A stretch of DNA of 64,000 nucleotides. Source: Myxococcales bacterium. GTDB lineage: Bacteria > Myxococcota_A > Polyangia > Polyangiales > GCA-016699535. Positions 44,168 through 53,537 of the stretch are shown here, one piece after another. The notes beneath the pieces are model-generated. The model saw only the letters and a list, made by a program, of their open reading frames with translations, searched no databases and was not told where the DNA came from. A program made the position numbers and the translations under genes. Location of the stretch: contig CP064980.1 in NCBI GenBank assembly GCA_016699535.1, forward strand, positions 3,232,001 through 3,296,000. Direction: 5' to 3'. Position 1 is the stretch's first letter. Each line of letters begins with the position of its first letter.

Positions 44168-44296
44168 ATGAAAGCAAGAGCACAAAAACCCCAATGCAGG
44201 TCAGTTAAGGCCCCAGTTGGCGATGTTGACCTCAAGACAAGGGTAACAAAGTTGCCTCACGACATCGGTAACACTTTTTGTTTTTTGGGTGGGTAG
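44168..44296 (+). CDS. small ORF of 42 residues behind the hairpin
   Basis: Begins MKARAQKPQCRSVKAPVGDV and ends after GNTFCFLGG. It is basic at the N-terminus and has two Cys. A strong GGAGG site lies ahead of it. No homologue is known to me. It could be a leader peptide or a decayed transposase start. The rest of this 628-base gap holds the MITE-like element at 44400-44542 and nothing else that I recognise. Confidence 0.35.
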   Translation: MKARAQKPQCRSVKAPVGDVDLKTRVTKLPHDIGNTFCFLGG

Positions 44297-44399
44297 TTTC
44301 GTGTATGTGCTCGGAATCCTTTGGGACTTAGGGTGCCGACGAGCACTTTGCCGAAGTAGATGTTGCAAAGACGCTGTCGATACAAGAGGGGTGATCAAA

Positions 44400-44542
44400 T
44401 TGGGGACATACTTTGATCTAAATAGCAGAATGATCGCATATGTTTACATGTACGAGCACGGAACCTTCGGGAAGAGGTGTCGCGATCGGGTTTGCAACAT
44501 TTCGAGGTTACATCAGTGATTCGCCGTGAGCAGGTCCCCAAG
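44400..44542. mobile_element. MITE-like element with TTGGGGAC inverted ends; includes 72-bp repeat copy B
   Basis: Left end TTGGGGACATACTTT (from 44400) and right end GTCCCCAAG (to 44542) are inverted. The right 72 bases equal copy A at 42606-42677 with one mismatch. Total about 143 bases, the same length as the element at 23379-23521, so they belong to one family. Confidence 0.55.
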
Positions 44543-44627
44543 CAGAAGATTGTCTCGGTTCACAGAGCGGTAAAACCGTGCTAGACGCCAGGACCCCCGA
44601 ACTACCCGGCCACCCAAGGATACAGCC

Positions 44628-45026
44628 ATGAACTCTTCTCTATTCGCACTATGTTTATCCTTCATCCTCTGCGCCAGCGCGTGTGCAGACAGCGGCGATG
44701 ACACAGAATCGCAGGAACCGGGTATCGACTATTGCAGCAATCTTAACGAGCTCTGCGCCAGCTGCGACGTCCCGTCAAACAACGCTGCTTGCCAAGAGCT
44801 CGCCGATGCGGATGACGCAACCGCCTGTGAAATGCAGTACGAAGCCTTCTTGAAAGCCTGTTATCCGACCTCCCTAGCTTGCGAAGAGCTGCAATTAAAG
44901 TGCAACGACTGTACCGTAGAAAACGAGAAAGCGAATTGTGAAGCAGCGGCCAACTCACGCTACGCGACCGCAGAGCTCTGCACGAGCTTCGATATCACGA
45001 ACTACGGAAGTTGCCCGCAACCTTAA
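44628..45026 (+). CDS. small Cys-rich lipoprotein
   Basis: 132 residues. Signal with lipobox ASACA (Cys19), AAGGA seven bases before the ATG. The mature part has about twelve Cys in a repeated pattern (YCSNLNELCASCDVPSNNAA; CEELQLKCNDCTVENEKANC), which suggests two copies of one disulfide-rich module. No known family. Probably displayed on the outer membrane. Confidence 0.75.
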   Translation: MNSSLFALCLSFILCASACADSGDDTESQEPGIDYCSNLNELCASCDVPSNNAACQELADADDATACEMQYEAFLKACYPTSLACEELQLKCNDCTVENEKANCEAAANSRYATAELCTSFDITNYGSCPQP

Positions 45027-45309
45027 CAGCATCGTCACGCAGATAACATCCGGCTACGCCAGCATCTTGCAACAATAAGCCGGCCAGCTCGTTGCATGTG
45101 TGCAACTGCAAATCCAGAGTCCCGGAACTCAAAAACCACTAGCATAAACGTGACAACTGCAGCGTGCGACATGTGGGGTAGCTGGAGTCGATGGATGTTG
45201 TCCGCGCAGATTACTCGTAGCGCTTGCAAAATGGGCAAAATCATTCATCCTTATTCAAGAGTTGTGAGCGCTCTCAAACGGTGTAGCGCGCGCGAAACGA
45301 AGGGTGGTC

Positions 45310-46335
45310 ATGTTGCAATATCGTCGTTATTTAGTTTTGTTAGTCGCGGGGTTAGTTGCTTCGCTCATGGTTAGCGGTTGTTCGGGAACTTCCGACAGCA
45401 ACAGTGCCTCAAACAGCCAGGAATCACCCGACGGGGGCGATGCGTCCACAAACACAAGCGACGGAAGTTTAGGGTACGCGAATCTGACGCCAGAGCAGCA
45501 GGCGGCGCTCGATGCGTGCGAGCAAGCGACTGGCGAAAGAACGTTTGAAAATTGTCCACCACAGATTCTGTGCTCCAGTCTCGATCCGACCGCCACGGTC
45601 CCGGTCCAGTTGACCTTTGACCCATTGCAAGACGAATGCCCCTGGTCCACTACCGGCGGGCAAGCTGCGGACGGAAACGGTCCAAAGCTTAACGAGTTTA
45701 TTCGTGCTCGCGTTGAGCAGGTTCAGGATATCTCGCAGCACCTCGAAGTACCTGAGGGAGAAATCGCCGTGTTTTGCCGTATCAATATCTCAATTGTAAA
45801 ACTCAACGACCAGTTTAAATACGACGATGATCTCATTTTGGTCTTTGGTGGGAGCAGTGCAGATTCCGGAGCAGACGGAGGCGTCATGCTGATGACCAAG
45901 AACAAGATGATTAGTGAAATCACACCCACTGCCGTGGCCGAGTTCGAATCAACTTCGTGGCCTTTGTACTCATGGGACGATGTGTATGACCTAAACCTTG
46001 CCAACGGGGCTCCAAATAACGAGCTCGCTTCGCCGATGTGCTTTGGGCACGGTGATACAACACCGCTGGATGATCAAGGCAATCCTCTTGCGTGTCAGCT
46101 TCCAGACACCGACGTGAACGGCGAAAACGCCATCGATTTAACCAACGCAACAGCCGAGGCCATTGGCATTCGTGCCGCGCTCAATGGCAACTACAATCTG
46201 TCAGTCGTGATTACGGGGGATAACGACAGCTCGAGCGACTGCAAACACCAAGGCTTCATTGCCAATCTTGATGTTGGCTATATCAGTCTCCCTCAAGCCG
46301 AAGTAGAGAAAATCAAACCCGACGACGTCTTTTAG
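45310..46335 (+). CDS. lipoprotein of unknown function
   Basis: About 341 residues from ATG 45310 (AAGGG five bases ahead; GTG at 45304 is possible). Lipobox MVSGC (about Cys24) followed by a Ser/Asn/Asp-rich linker. The rest is beta-rich with several Cys (ENCPPQILCSSLDPTATVPV; GENAIDLTNATAEAIGIRAA) and a WPLYSWDDVYDLN segment. No motif of catalysis. It looks like a surface or outer membrane protein peculiar to this group. Confidence 0.75.
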   Translation: MLQYRRYLVLLVAGLVASLMVSGCSGTSDSNSASNSQESPDGGDASTNTSDGSLGYANLTPEQQAALDACEQATGERTFENCPPQILCSSLDPTATVPVQLTFDPLQDECPWSTTGGQAADGNGPKLNEFIRARVEQVQDISQHLEVPEGEIAVFCRINISIVKLNDQFKYDDDLILVFGGSSADSGADGGVMLMTKNKMISEITPTAVAEFESTSWPLYSWDDVYDLNLANGAPNNELASPMCFGHGDTTPLDDQGNPLACQLPDTDVNGENAIDLTNATAEAIGIRAALNGNYNLSVVITGDNDSSSDCKHQGFIANLDVGYISLPQAEVEKIKPDDVF

Positions 46336-46603
46336 GGTAAAGCCTTAATTTGCGGGGACGGTTCATTGGATTTCGCGTTTGCTATGCAAGTGCATAAGAA
46401 GAGCTTCAGCAACTACTGATCTAGCTACCCTGGGCACCAAGACTGTCCGAACCGGCAACATTGCTAGCAGCTTTAGGTTAGGTGATGACTGCAGGGGTGA
46501 GGTTTGGGTTACAGTGGGTTGGCACTCTTTGGCACAACAGGTACCGAAAACATCTGAATTTAATGAAGTTTTCTGTGGCACAGTGTTTGCAAATACCCTG
46601 TTT

Positions 46604-47791
46604 ATGACAAACCGTATTACTTTATCCATTGTTTTCGGGTTCAGTTTACTCGCCTTGCTAGCTCACAGCTACAGCTACTCAAGCCATGCCAAGGCTTGTT
46701 CGGTGGCGGCCGGGCCCAATTCCGAGCTTGCTTTAGCGCTCGATCGCTTGGCCGATTCCCTTGAACAAGACTTTGCCGACGTACCACTTGAAATAAGCCG
46801 AGAAGGGGTGCTTGCCTTTGGCCTTGACCCTTCAACCGACGGATACACCACCGGTGTATTCGAAAAAGAAACCGAAGCCTTGGGGTTTGCGCAAGAGGTG
46901 GACTGGTTTTCTATTTTAGTTTTGGACCCTGAAGGAAATATAGTCTTGGGAAAAAGTGAATATCGGTCTGAAGTTAGAGCCGTGGTGTGGCGCGCGAATA
47001 CCGAGCTCTTACCAGACACGCTTTATGATGTATCGCTAAATATTCTGTACACAACCAATGGGGAAAGTGCTTCGGGCAGCGTGAACAGACAGGTTGAGTT
47101 TCAACTAAAAAGCGCAAGCGACTATACGCCAGAACCTAGGCCCATTCAGACTCTCGCATTAAGCATCGAAGCGCAAAAGAAGGTGCTTGAGTCGGTGTGT
47201 TGCGACACAAGCCAGCCTTCACCAAGAGATCCCTATAACTGCGTGGGGCTCACTGAGACGGTGACACGCTGTTGGGCGACCCAGAGCACGGCCATTCCAT
47301 TGGTACGCGTTCAATGGGATACGGTCGAGCAAGACCTAAACCGCTTTTACTATGCATATCGCATCACCTCCGATGCATCCGAGCCTGCTTTCCCAGATTT
47401 GTTGTCTAGCAGAGATATGGTTGAGACTCGAATGGATGCGATTGCATTTCAGGAAATATCGAAGGAGTACTGTCTTGCGATTGAAACTTACAGTTTAATT
47501 GATGGGACGCTTGCAACATCCCAAACTCTTTGCGTCGATCACGATCCAAGCATTGAAGCAAAAGAATTTCCGGCGCAGCACCCGGATTTCTCGTCATGTT
47601 TTCCTTATTATGAAGATTCCAAGGAAGCACTGACCGAGGACGAAAGACTTCGTCTCGACCCGAACGCACAACTGGACCCCTCCCATGAAGGGTGCAGCCT
47701 CAAGTCATCCTCGCCGCCGCGGATCGCTTGGTTGTTTGTAATAGGCGTATTCCTCTGGAGAAGGCGCCGAGCCCGGCAGAGTTTCCAATAA
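46604..47791 (+). CDS. secreted protein with MYXO-CTERM-type sorting tail
   Basis: About 395 residues from ATG 46604, the first start that gives a signal peptide (ITLSIVFGFSLLALLAHS); the frame is open to 46379 without a signal. The body is beta-rich with two fibronectin-like regions. The C-terminus is GCSLKSSSPPRIAWLFVIGV followed by FLWRRRRARQ: a Cys after Gly, a hydrophobic segment and an Arg cluster, the layout of the MYXO-CTERM signal recognised by myxosortase. The protein should be anchored through its C-terminal Cys. Function unknown. Confidence 0.8.
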   Translation: MTNRITLSIVFGFSLLALLAHSYSYSSHAKACSVAAGPNSELALALDRLADSLEQDFADVPLEISREGVLAFGLDPSTDGYTTGVFEKETEALGFAQEVDWFSILVLDPEGNIVLGKSEYRSEVRAVVWRANTELLPDTLYDVSLNILYTTNGESASGSVNRQVEFQLKSASDYTPEPRPIQTLALSIEAQKKVLESVCCDTSQPSPRDPYNCVGLTETVTRCWATQSTAIPLVRVQWDTVEQDLNRFYYAYRITSDASEPAFPDLLSSRDMVETRMDAIAFQEISKEYCLAIETYSLIDGTLATSQTLCVDHDPSIEAKEFPAQHPDFSSCFPYYEDSKEALTEDERLRLDPNAQLDPSHEGCSLKSSSPPRIAWLFVIGVFLWRRRRARQSFQ

Positions 47792-47845
47792 AACGGAGTT
47801 ACAAAAAGGCCGACAAAAAAAGCCTAGCCGGCCTTCCGTGCTGCC

Positions 47846-49345
47846 TTATTCCGCCAAGGGTGCTGCAGCAATCTGCGTCCTATAGTTACGGCAGGGCTCC
47901 TGGCCAAACTTTTGAAGATCCTTGTCGCCTCGGAACTCAAGTGTGAAGTTAATCTCAGTGGGTGCCACTTTGCGGTTGTCTTCTTCCGTACAAGCTGCGC
48001 TCAGATAAAATTCGCGAGAAATGATGTCGGTACAGTCAATCACGGCTTTCGATTTGTCGCTCGATGACCACTCTTCAGCAAAGCATCGCAATTGCGGCGC
48101 TTGGTCGTTCGCACACGTCATATTGATAGACCAGAGCAACGGTTGATCAATTTCTTGTTCGTAAATCTTGCCCGCTCCGAAGGCATTTCCGCGTATGTAA
48201 AGAGAGCTGTTCAAACTACCATCTGCTTCGCCATTCTTAAAAACACGACCCCAGTTCTCATAGGGCCGCATGGTGTATCGTACCGTTTGGCCTTTGTTGC
48301 GAAAGACTCCGTAGTGATCGACATTCAGATTCGTTGGAGAGAAAACCTTGAGGTAGTCGCTTTCGGTGACAGTGTCGGGATCATTGGTTTCAGGCACAAA
48401 GCACAGCCGGGGCGGTTCGGCGTTTATACTGTCGACAAGCCTCACTTCTTGTGAAACATAAGATTCAAGCCAATCTTTTGTTTCCTGTGAGTCTAAACGG
48501 CTAGAAAAATTTTCCGCACCGTTGATGCCAGAGTGAACTCCCAGCACAAGACTATTAAAACCGTTGGTACTCAGATCGGGTCCACCTGAATCTCCCGGAC
48601 AAGTCCCAGCAAGAGGAACCGGGTAACCCAATTCATCAAATTCCGCATCAACGGTTGAGAAATAATAATCCTCCGAAGAAACCGCTTTTGTCCACGATAG
48701 CTTCTCAGTATAGGTCGTTCGCACAAAACGCTTTTCTCCAAAATCGGAATCACCAAGTGCCTTGCAACCATATCCTGCCTGCAAAACCGTAGTGTTCTCC
48801 GCGTTTGCAGTAGAAATAGCATAGATCTCACCTGGAATTTCTTGTTCCACAGTGACAAGGGCTAAATCAGACCAACCCTCCTCAAGAAGAGTGTCATAAT
48901 CGCACGGGTCAGTGCAGTGTTCGACAAACCCAGGATGATAGTCGATACGCTCAACGGCAACATAGAAACGCATACGGTCTTCCCAAGGGTAGATGCCACG
49001 ACCAAGAAAAAGCACCTCTCCTTCAAGCTTATTACTTACAGCAAGTTGAGTTTTGTTATACTCGTAGCCGCTTTCGTCAACGCTAGGAATATAATTTATC
49101 TCGGACACGCAATGCGCCGCGGTCAAGATATGTCGTGGACCCACCATGGTTGCCGAGCAATGGTTGTTAAAATTAATCACACCTTGTAGTTCGTCGTAGA
49201 GCGGAGTGGTGCCATTAATGATGGCGGAACCTTCTTCGGAAAGGCTCTCGGACTGAGCTAGGCCTTGGCAAGCACCTAGCAAACTAGAACCCAGAGCAAC
49301 TACTAGAAAAAAGAGATTTCCTGGCAAATATAAGCGCATAGACAT
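47846..49345 (-). CDS. trypsin-like serine protease lipoprotein
   Basis: About 499 residues from ATG 49345 (or 49339), which place a signal with lipobox LLGAC ahead of the mature start; the longer frame to 49522 has no signal there. S1 family catalytic triad: HILTAAHCVSE (His), a DLALVTVEQE segment (Asp), and TCPGDSGGPDLS (Ser). A zymogen-like SAIINGTTPL motif precedes the domain. The C-terminal 180 residues are beta-rich and of unknown role. An outer membrane anchored protease is likely. Confidence 0.88.
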   Translation of the reverse strand: MSMRLYLPGNLFFLVVALGSSLLGACQGLAQSESLSEEGSAIINGTTPLYDELQGVINFNNHCSATMVGPRHILTAAHCVSEINYIPSVDESGYEYNKTQLAVSNKLEGEVLFLGRGIYPWEDRMRFYVAVERIDYHPGFVEHCTDPCDYDTLLEEGWSDLALVTVEQEIPGEIYAISTANAENTTVLQAGYGCKALGDSDFGEKRFVRTTYTEKLSWTKAVSSEDYYFSTVDAEFDELGYPVPLAGTCPGDSGGPDLSTNGFNSLVLGVHSGINGAENFSSRLDSQETKDWLESYVSQEVRLVDSINAEPPRLCFVPETNDPDTVTESDYLKVFSPTNLNVDHYGVFRNKGQTVRYTMRPYENWGRVFKNGEADGSLNSSLYIRGNAFGAGKIYEQEIDQPLLWSINMTCANDQAPQLRCFAEEWSSSDKSKAVIDCTDIISREFYLSAACTEEDNRKVAPTEINFTLEFRGDKDLQKFGQEPCRNYRTQIAAAPLAE

Positions 49346-49493
49346 GAACCATGAACCCGATACTGCCAACGTGCAACACGAAATCCAGTCGCCATAAAAT
49401 CCGCGGACACCGGTAGTAATACACTTTGCATCACCTTCGTGCTGTATCATCCCAGCAACAGACGGAGCCAAAATAAGTGCTGCCCGTCTATTT

Positions 49494-49700
49494 TTGACGA
49501 CCGAATGGCGTCTTTTGGTCATGTTGAATTATCACATTGTGCCAGAGTTGTTTTGGCCGTTTCTTCTCCAGGGTACCGAATTAGACAGTTGGCAAGATCA
49601 AGTTTTCAACAGCACTGTGGGCTTCATGTTCCTGAATACCCGGGTGCTGGGCGCGTCTATCCCCGGCCACATCGGCGTTGAAGAGCTAAACGCGCAATAA
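49494..49700 (+). pseudogene. DUF2071 (YqjF-like) fragment
   Basis: 68 residues (TTEWRLLVMLNYHIVPELFW; VGFMFLNTRVLGASIPGHIG) match the first quarter of DUF2071 proteins (about 240 residues). The frame stops after EELNAQ where the family continues with an LRFYV-type strand. Downstream (49701-49770) is a short stretch reading KGPKFTWQVAVDVPPKVVGT in one frame, possibly another fragment. Not expected to work. Confidence 0.6.
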
Positions 49701-49805
49701 AAAGGCCCCAAGTTCACTTGGCAGGTGGCGGTTGATGTTCCACCAAAGGTCGTTGGCACCTTTGTGCCTTGAGAAAATCAAGCTGATTGACGTCTTTTTG
49801 AGGAG

Positions 49806-50330
49806 ATGACAGCACTTCGCGCCATCCTGCTAAAGACAAAACTGGAAGAAACGCTTAAGTGGAATCTGCCGTGTTACAGCTATAAAGAAAGCAACGTAGT
49901 TATCATCCAACCCTTCAAAAATTGTTTAGGAATGATGTTCTTCAAAGGCACACTGCTCAAAGACCCCAAAGGAGTCTTAGTCGACAATGGACCAAACTCT
50001 CAGGCCGGGCGTCGATTCGAATTTGCCTCGGTACGCGATATTAATAAACTAACACCGACCATCAAAGCTTACATAAAAGAAGCTATCGCAATAGAAGACT
50101 CCGGCCAGACCGTGACGTTTAAGAAAAACCCCGAACCGGTGCCCGATGAGCTTAAGAAAATATTTGCGGCAAAACCCAGGGTAAAAAAAGCTTTTGGCTC
50201 ACTCACCCCGGGACGCCAGAGAGCCTACATTCTCTATTTTTCCGGCGCCAAGCAATCTTCGACTCGTCAATCACGGATTGAAAAACACATCCCACGCATA
50301 CTCGAAGGCAAAGGCATCAATGACCGCTAG
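49806..50330 (+). CDS. YdeI/DUF1801-like protein, N-terminus short
   Basis: 174 residues: LRAILLKTKLEETLKWNLPC, MMFFKGTLLKDPKGVLVDNG and AFGSLTPGRQRAYILYFSGA are the YdeI (OmdA-type) family, linked in other bacteria to envelope stress or bacteriocin protection. The family usually has about 20 more residues (a YFxKA..WQxE-type helix) before LRAIL; here the ATG at 49806 follows a stop in the same frame and abuts AGGAG with no spacer, so the true start may be lost. Possibly still functional. Confidence 0.75.
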   Translation: MTALRAILLKTKLEETLKWNLPCYSYKESNVVIIQPFKNCLGMMFFKGTLLKDPKGVLVDNGPNSQAGRRFEFASVRDINKLTPTIKAYIKEAIAIEDSGQTVTFKKNPEPVPDELKKIFAAKPRVKKAFGSLTPGRQRAYILYFSGAKQSSTRQSRIEKHIPRILEGKGINDR

Positions 50331-50417
50331 ATTTGTTTAGGACTTAGGTCCGGGTTTTGTAACTCTGTTTTTTGTTTTGTTGACCACTTGATACGAGGCG
50401 TTCTACGTAGTTAGCCC

Positions 50418-50882
50418 ATGAAGACGCAACACCAGAGCTTGTTGTTGGCTTTCATCACGCTTGGTTTACTGGCTTGTGGCTCAGGGAAATCAGCAGCGGC
50501 ACACTCCACACCACGAGCTTATGAAAAACCGGAAGCACGGCAAAACGAAACTGAACGCTCAGACAGTCAATCTCACACTCAAAACACCGACGATAACAAC
50601 GCATATGATTCACTTAGCGAAGCTCTTCAAGCCAATACGCCGCATATACAAAACTGTTACGACCAACTCCTTCGGAATGCACCTGAGCTCGAAGGTCGAG
50701 TCGTCGTTCAATTTCGTTTGCTGAGTTCAGGCTACGTCGATCAGGCTTACATTCTTAACAACACCACTGAAAGCCCTGAACTGGCAGATTGCATCAAACA
50801 TATCATCGCAAAACTTCAGATCAAAACACCACCGGCGAGCAGCGTTACCCTCCAACTACCCTTCGTCTTCGCTCCGCCCTAA
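50418..50882 (+). CDS. lipoprotein with AgmX/PglI-like C-terminal domain
   Basis: 154 residues. Lipobox LLACG (about Cys18), a polar linker of about 50 residues, and a TonB-like C-terminal fold (IQNCYDQLLRNAPELEGRVV; IAKLQIKTPPASSVTLQLPF). This domain, with a conserved Cys pair, is abundant in gliding-motility related AgmX/PglI proteins of myxobacteria. Role unknown; likely periplasmic face of the outer membrane. Confidence 0.8.
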   Translation: MKTQHQSLLLAFITLGLLACGSGKSAAAHSTPRAYEKPEARQNETERSDSQSHTQNTDDNNAYDSLSEALQANTPHIQNCYDQLLRNAPELEGRVVVQFRLLSSGYVDQAYILNNTTESPELADCIKHIIAKLQIKTPPASSVTLQLPFVFAPP

Positions 50883-50995
50883 ACTTCCATGCCAAGTGAA
50901 TTGAAACTTTGCCGCGAGTACAATCGCTATCATCTTCATCGCAGTTGTTAAAGCGGTTTGAGACTAGTGGACAGTTTTCTTTTTCGATCAGAGCA

Positions 50996-51574
50996 CTAGT
51001 AGCTATCGCTACAGTCTGAGCTTGCTAACTCGAAAGCGTGGATGTTGATGCCTGTAGTGCAGTCATCAAAGCAATTATCCATTTCGTACACACACGCATC
51101 GAGCAAACCTTCTTCACTAGCGTTAATATGGAAAGAGACGTCATCAACGTTTTCAATGCTAGAAATGTATTTGTCTTCACATGTAACTAGCAACTCGTCG
51201 TAGGTGGATACATCCGAAGCAAAAACATCATCGTGACTTCCGAGCAAACTGCTATCTTCTTCCCAATTTGTGACAAGTTCTTCTGAACCATCAATTTGGC
51301 GTAGTGTTTCCTTGTATATACGAGCCACTACTGCATGATTTTGGACTTGGATTTCGGTGTAGTAGCACGAGCCAGTGAACGAGCACCGCGACGTTACGTA
51401 GCAATAATCTGCACGACTTTCTTCTGTTCTTTCGTCCCAGTTACTTTGAATTTCAGCTAGATCATCAAGTGCCGCTTGAGTTTTAGGATCGATATCATGG
51501 GTATCAACGTCATCATTGCTGCACGCAATTAACACGCACATCGCCATCGCAAAGTAGACTCTGTTAAAATTCAT
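50996..51574 (-). CDS. DUF6174-like lipoprotein
   Basis: About 192 residues from ATG 51574 (MNFNRVYFAMAMCVLIACSN; lipobox LIAC). The mature part (NWDERTEESRADYCYVTSRC) followed by a small beta region with VQNHAVVARIY resembles DUF6174, a small cystatin-like family. About eight Cys are present. A frame extension to 51601 lacks a better start. No partner gene. Confidence 0.65.
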   Translation of the reverse strand: MNFNRVYFAMAMCVLIACSNDDVDTHDIDPKTQAALDDLAEIQSNWDERTEESRADYCYVTSRCSFTGSCYYTEIQVQNHAVVARIYKETLRQIDGSEELVTNWEEDSSLLGSHDDVFASDVSTYDELLVTCEDKYISSIENVDDVSFHINASEEGLLDACVYEMDNCFDDCTTGINIHAFELASSDCSDSY

Positions 51575-51854
51575 CGCGGCCTCCTCAGTTTTAGAAGTCA
51601 TGTCTTACGCAAAAGACATGCCAACACACTACAGCCCATTTTCCAGTGCAAAGAGCTCCTGCTTACGTCATCGTGTGCCACTCTGCGCCAGGAGCGTGGA
51701 CTCACTTTCCTTTCTGCCTCATCCGGAGACAGCAGACCTCAGCACTGTGAGTTTTTGGGTCTTGTAAGCAGCCCATACGACATAAATTACCAAAATTATT
51801 GAATAATAATGAACGGCTTCTGGCGCCGTTCTGAAATACCAAGCGGCACGGTTT

Positions 51855-52226
51855 TTGCTCTATTTTAGCGTCAACGTGCAAAACAAGCAAAACGGCACTG
51901 TACGAAGCTCCCACAGATGGTCTTACCGAGCGCTCGCTTTAGTTCTATGTGGAACGCTTTTGGGCTGTAATGTGCGTACCGAACAAAACCTCGACTCACA
52001 GGGCGGCGCGAATACAATCGCCGCACCTATTGCCTTTGAGATAGTTGGTTCGAGCGCAGCACTTTCTCTTGGTGGCTTGGCAGCTGTAGGTGGTAGTTTG
52101 ATTTTGGGGCTTGGTCTAGCAATGCTTCTAAGCACTCAACAGCATGAAGCCGAAGTACGCACGCAATTCGCCAAGCCTTTGAAGACTGGATCGCGGCTGG
52201 AGCAAGCTCCGAAGAAGACTGGGTAG
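51855..52226 (+). CDS. lipoprotein, first part before frameshift
   Basis: A signal with lipobox LLGCN and a Gly/Ala-rich membrane-like stretch (LGGLAAVGGSLILGLGLAML). Start is a TTG at 51855 or a GTG at 51879. The frame turns foreign after HEAEVRT: moving one base back near 52163 gives RQAFEDWIAAGASSEEDWVA, which continues into the downstream frame. One more G at 52163 would join the two. Confidence 0.6.
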   Translation: MLYFSVNVQNKQNGTVRSSHRWSYRALALVLCGTLLGCNVRTEQNLDSQGGANTIAAPIAFEIVGSSAALSLGGLAAVGGSLILGLGLAMLLSTQQHEAEVRTQFAKPLKTGSRLEQAPKKTG

Positions 52227-52321
52227 CCTCAGCATTCGCGCAGATTTATGATAGTGCTTCGTTCGTCGATCAACAGGATTTTGCCGTTGCCGAGTTCAAC
52301 GCCCTGTTCGTAAACAAAGTA

Positions 52322-53071
52322 ATGCCTGGTATCCTCCATGATCTAAGCACGCCAGGCTCAGATGTGTGGCAGGGCGCAATCACTCTTCCGAAGCTGCAAG
52401 GTTTTCATGATCTGATCTTACACCTACTTCCTCATCCGTTTGAGGACTCGAACTGGGTCAGCCCTTTCCATGGAGAGAGTTCTGCAGACCTTCAAGACTG
52501 GCTGACGATGCAACTGGACTCACTGGCCATGGGCAGAGTTTACCTATCCGCCGAGTGGAACGATGCTCCTAGTATTGCCGAACAACTTACCTCGCGCGCA
52601 GAAGTTGCAAAAGAGTTTATAGGCACGCTCGTGTTTCTTCACACCGCCCTCGGCAATCTTGAAATCCCGGCTGACGGCGAACGACTCATCAAAGAAGCCG
52701 AACGAATTCTGCAAGATCTCGAGAACGCGGAGTCTCTCGATGAGGCACAGCTTCTTTACGCTTTAATCATCTTGCTAACCTTAATTGCAGAGTTGCTCAA
52801 ACACAGGTTTGGCGGGGGCAGCACATACATAAATGACGCCAGTGCTGCCAACTATATCGGACAGCTCGCCATGGAGTTACAGCAGATATTGACTGCATAC
52901 CTCGAGCGATTCAGCGAATTTCTCTCCGTCGAGATTAGGCAAACGCTTTGCTCATTTTTCTTTGGTGATATCGTGGAAAATCTAATAGAGCAGGACTCCG
53001 ATTTATCCGAAGATCTTTTGGGAGATTTGAGCAAGTTCATGTTAAACTTATGTCCTTCCGACTCAAGCTAG
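52322..53071 (+). CDS. lipoprotein, second part after frameshift
   Basis: A 249-residue helical, acidic region (LQDWLTMQLDSLAMGRVYLS; NAESLDEAQLLYALIILLTL) without recognised motifs. Its frame is open upstream to about 52155, continuing from the lipoprotein start in the other frame, so the ATG at 52322 is probably internal. Whole product would be about 405 residues. Unknown function. Confidence 0.65.
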   Translation: MPGILHDLSTPGSDVWQGAITLPKLQGFHDLILHLLPHPFEDSNWVSPFHGESSADLQDWLTMQLDSLAMGRVYLSAEWNDAPSIAEQLTSRAEVAKEFIGTLVFLHTALGNLEIPADGERLIKEAERILQDLENAESLDEAQLLYALIILLTLIAELLKHRFGGGSTYINDASAANYIGQLAMELQQILTAYLERFSEFLSVEIRQTLCSFFFGDIVENLIEQDSDLSEDLLGDLSKFMLNLCPSDSS

Positions 53072-53246
53072 CAGCTCACTTCATCACGACCTATCTCTAT
53101 GGAATAAGCTGAAACTTTTGCCATCGGCTATCCGCAGCTGCAGCGTTTTTTACGAGATGGCTTGACTTATGGGCACCTTATTTCCGACACTCGGGCGGCG
53201 GGATGCTCTCGTCTCCTGCACCGAATGCACTTACTGGGGAGTTTAC

Positions 53247-53537
53247 ATGCATAACAAGTTGTTCTTTTGTTCCAACACTTTGGTGACGATGATTGCTGTT
53301 CTTTTCATTGCGAGTTGTGCGGCGCAAAGCGCATCCGATGATCTGGGCGAATCGTTGACGGAAGAGCAGCAGGCTTTTGTGGCCAACTATATGGGAAACC
53401 AGTACGGCGCAACCTTTGATGGGGATCCTCGGGTAGAAGCCTTGCAACACGCCCTCACTTCGGCAACTGGTTTAGAGCTTGGTGAATGGAAAGGGGTTAT
53501 CCCCTTTAAAATGGCTCACAAGTGGCTTGGCAAATGA
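53247..53537 (+). CDS. small lipoprotein
   Basis: About 96 residues from ATG 53247 (GGGAG six bases ahead); lipobox IASCA. The mature part reads SLTEEQQAFVANYMGNQYGA and ends GVIPFKMAHKWLGK. Its stop overlaps the next start (ATGA at 53534), so the two are coupled, or form one gene if a base is missing, since the next frame is also -1. Unknown function. Confidence 0.6.
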   Translation: MHNKLFFCSNTLVTMIAVLFIASCAAQSASDDLGESLTEEQQAFVANYMGNQYGATFDGDPRVEALQHALTSATGLELGEWKGVIPFKMAHKWLGK

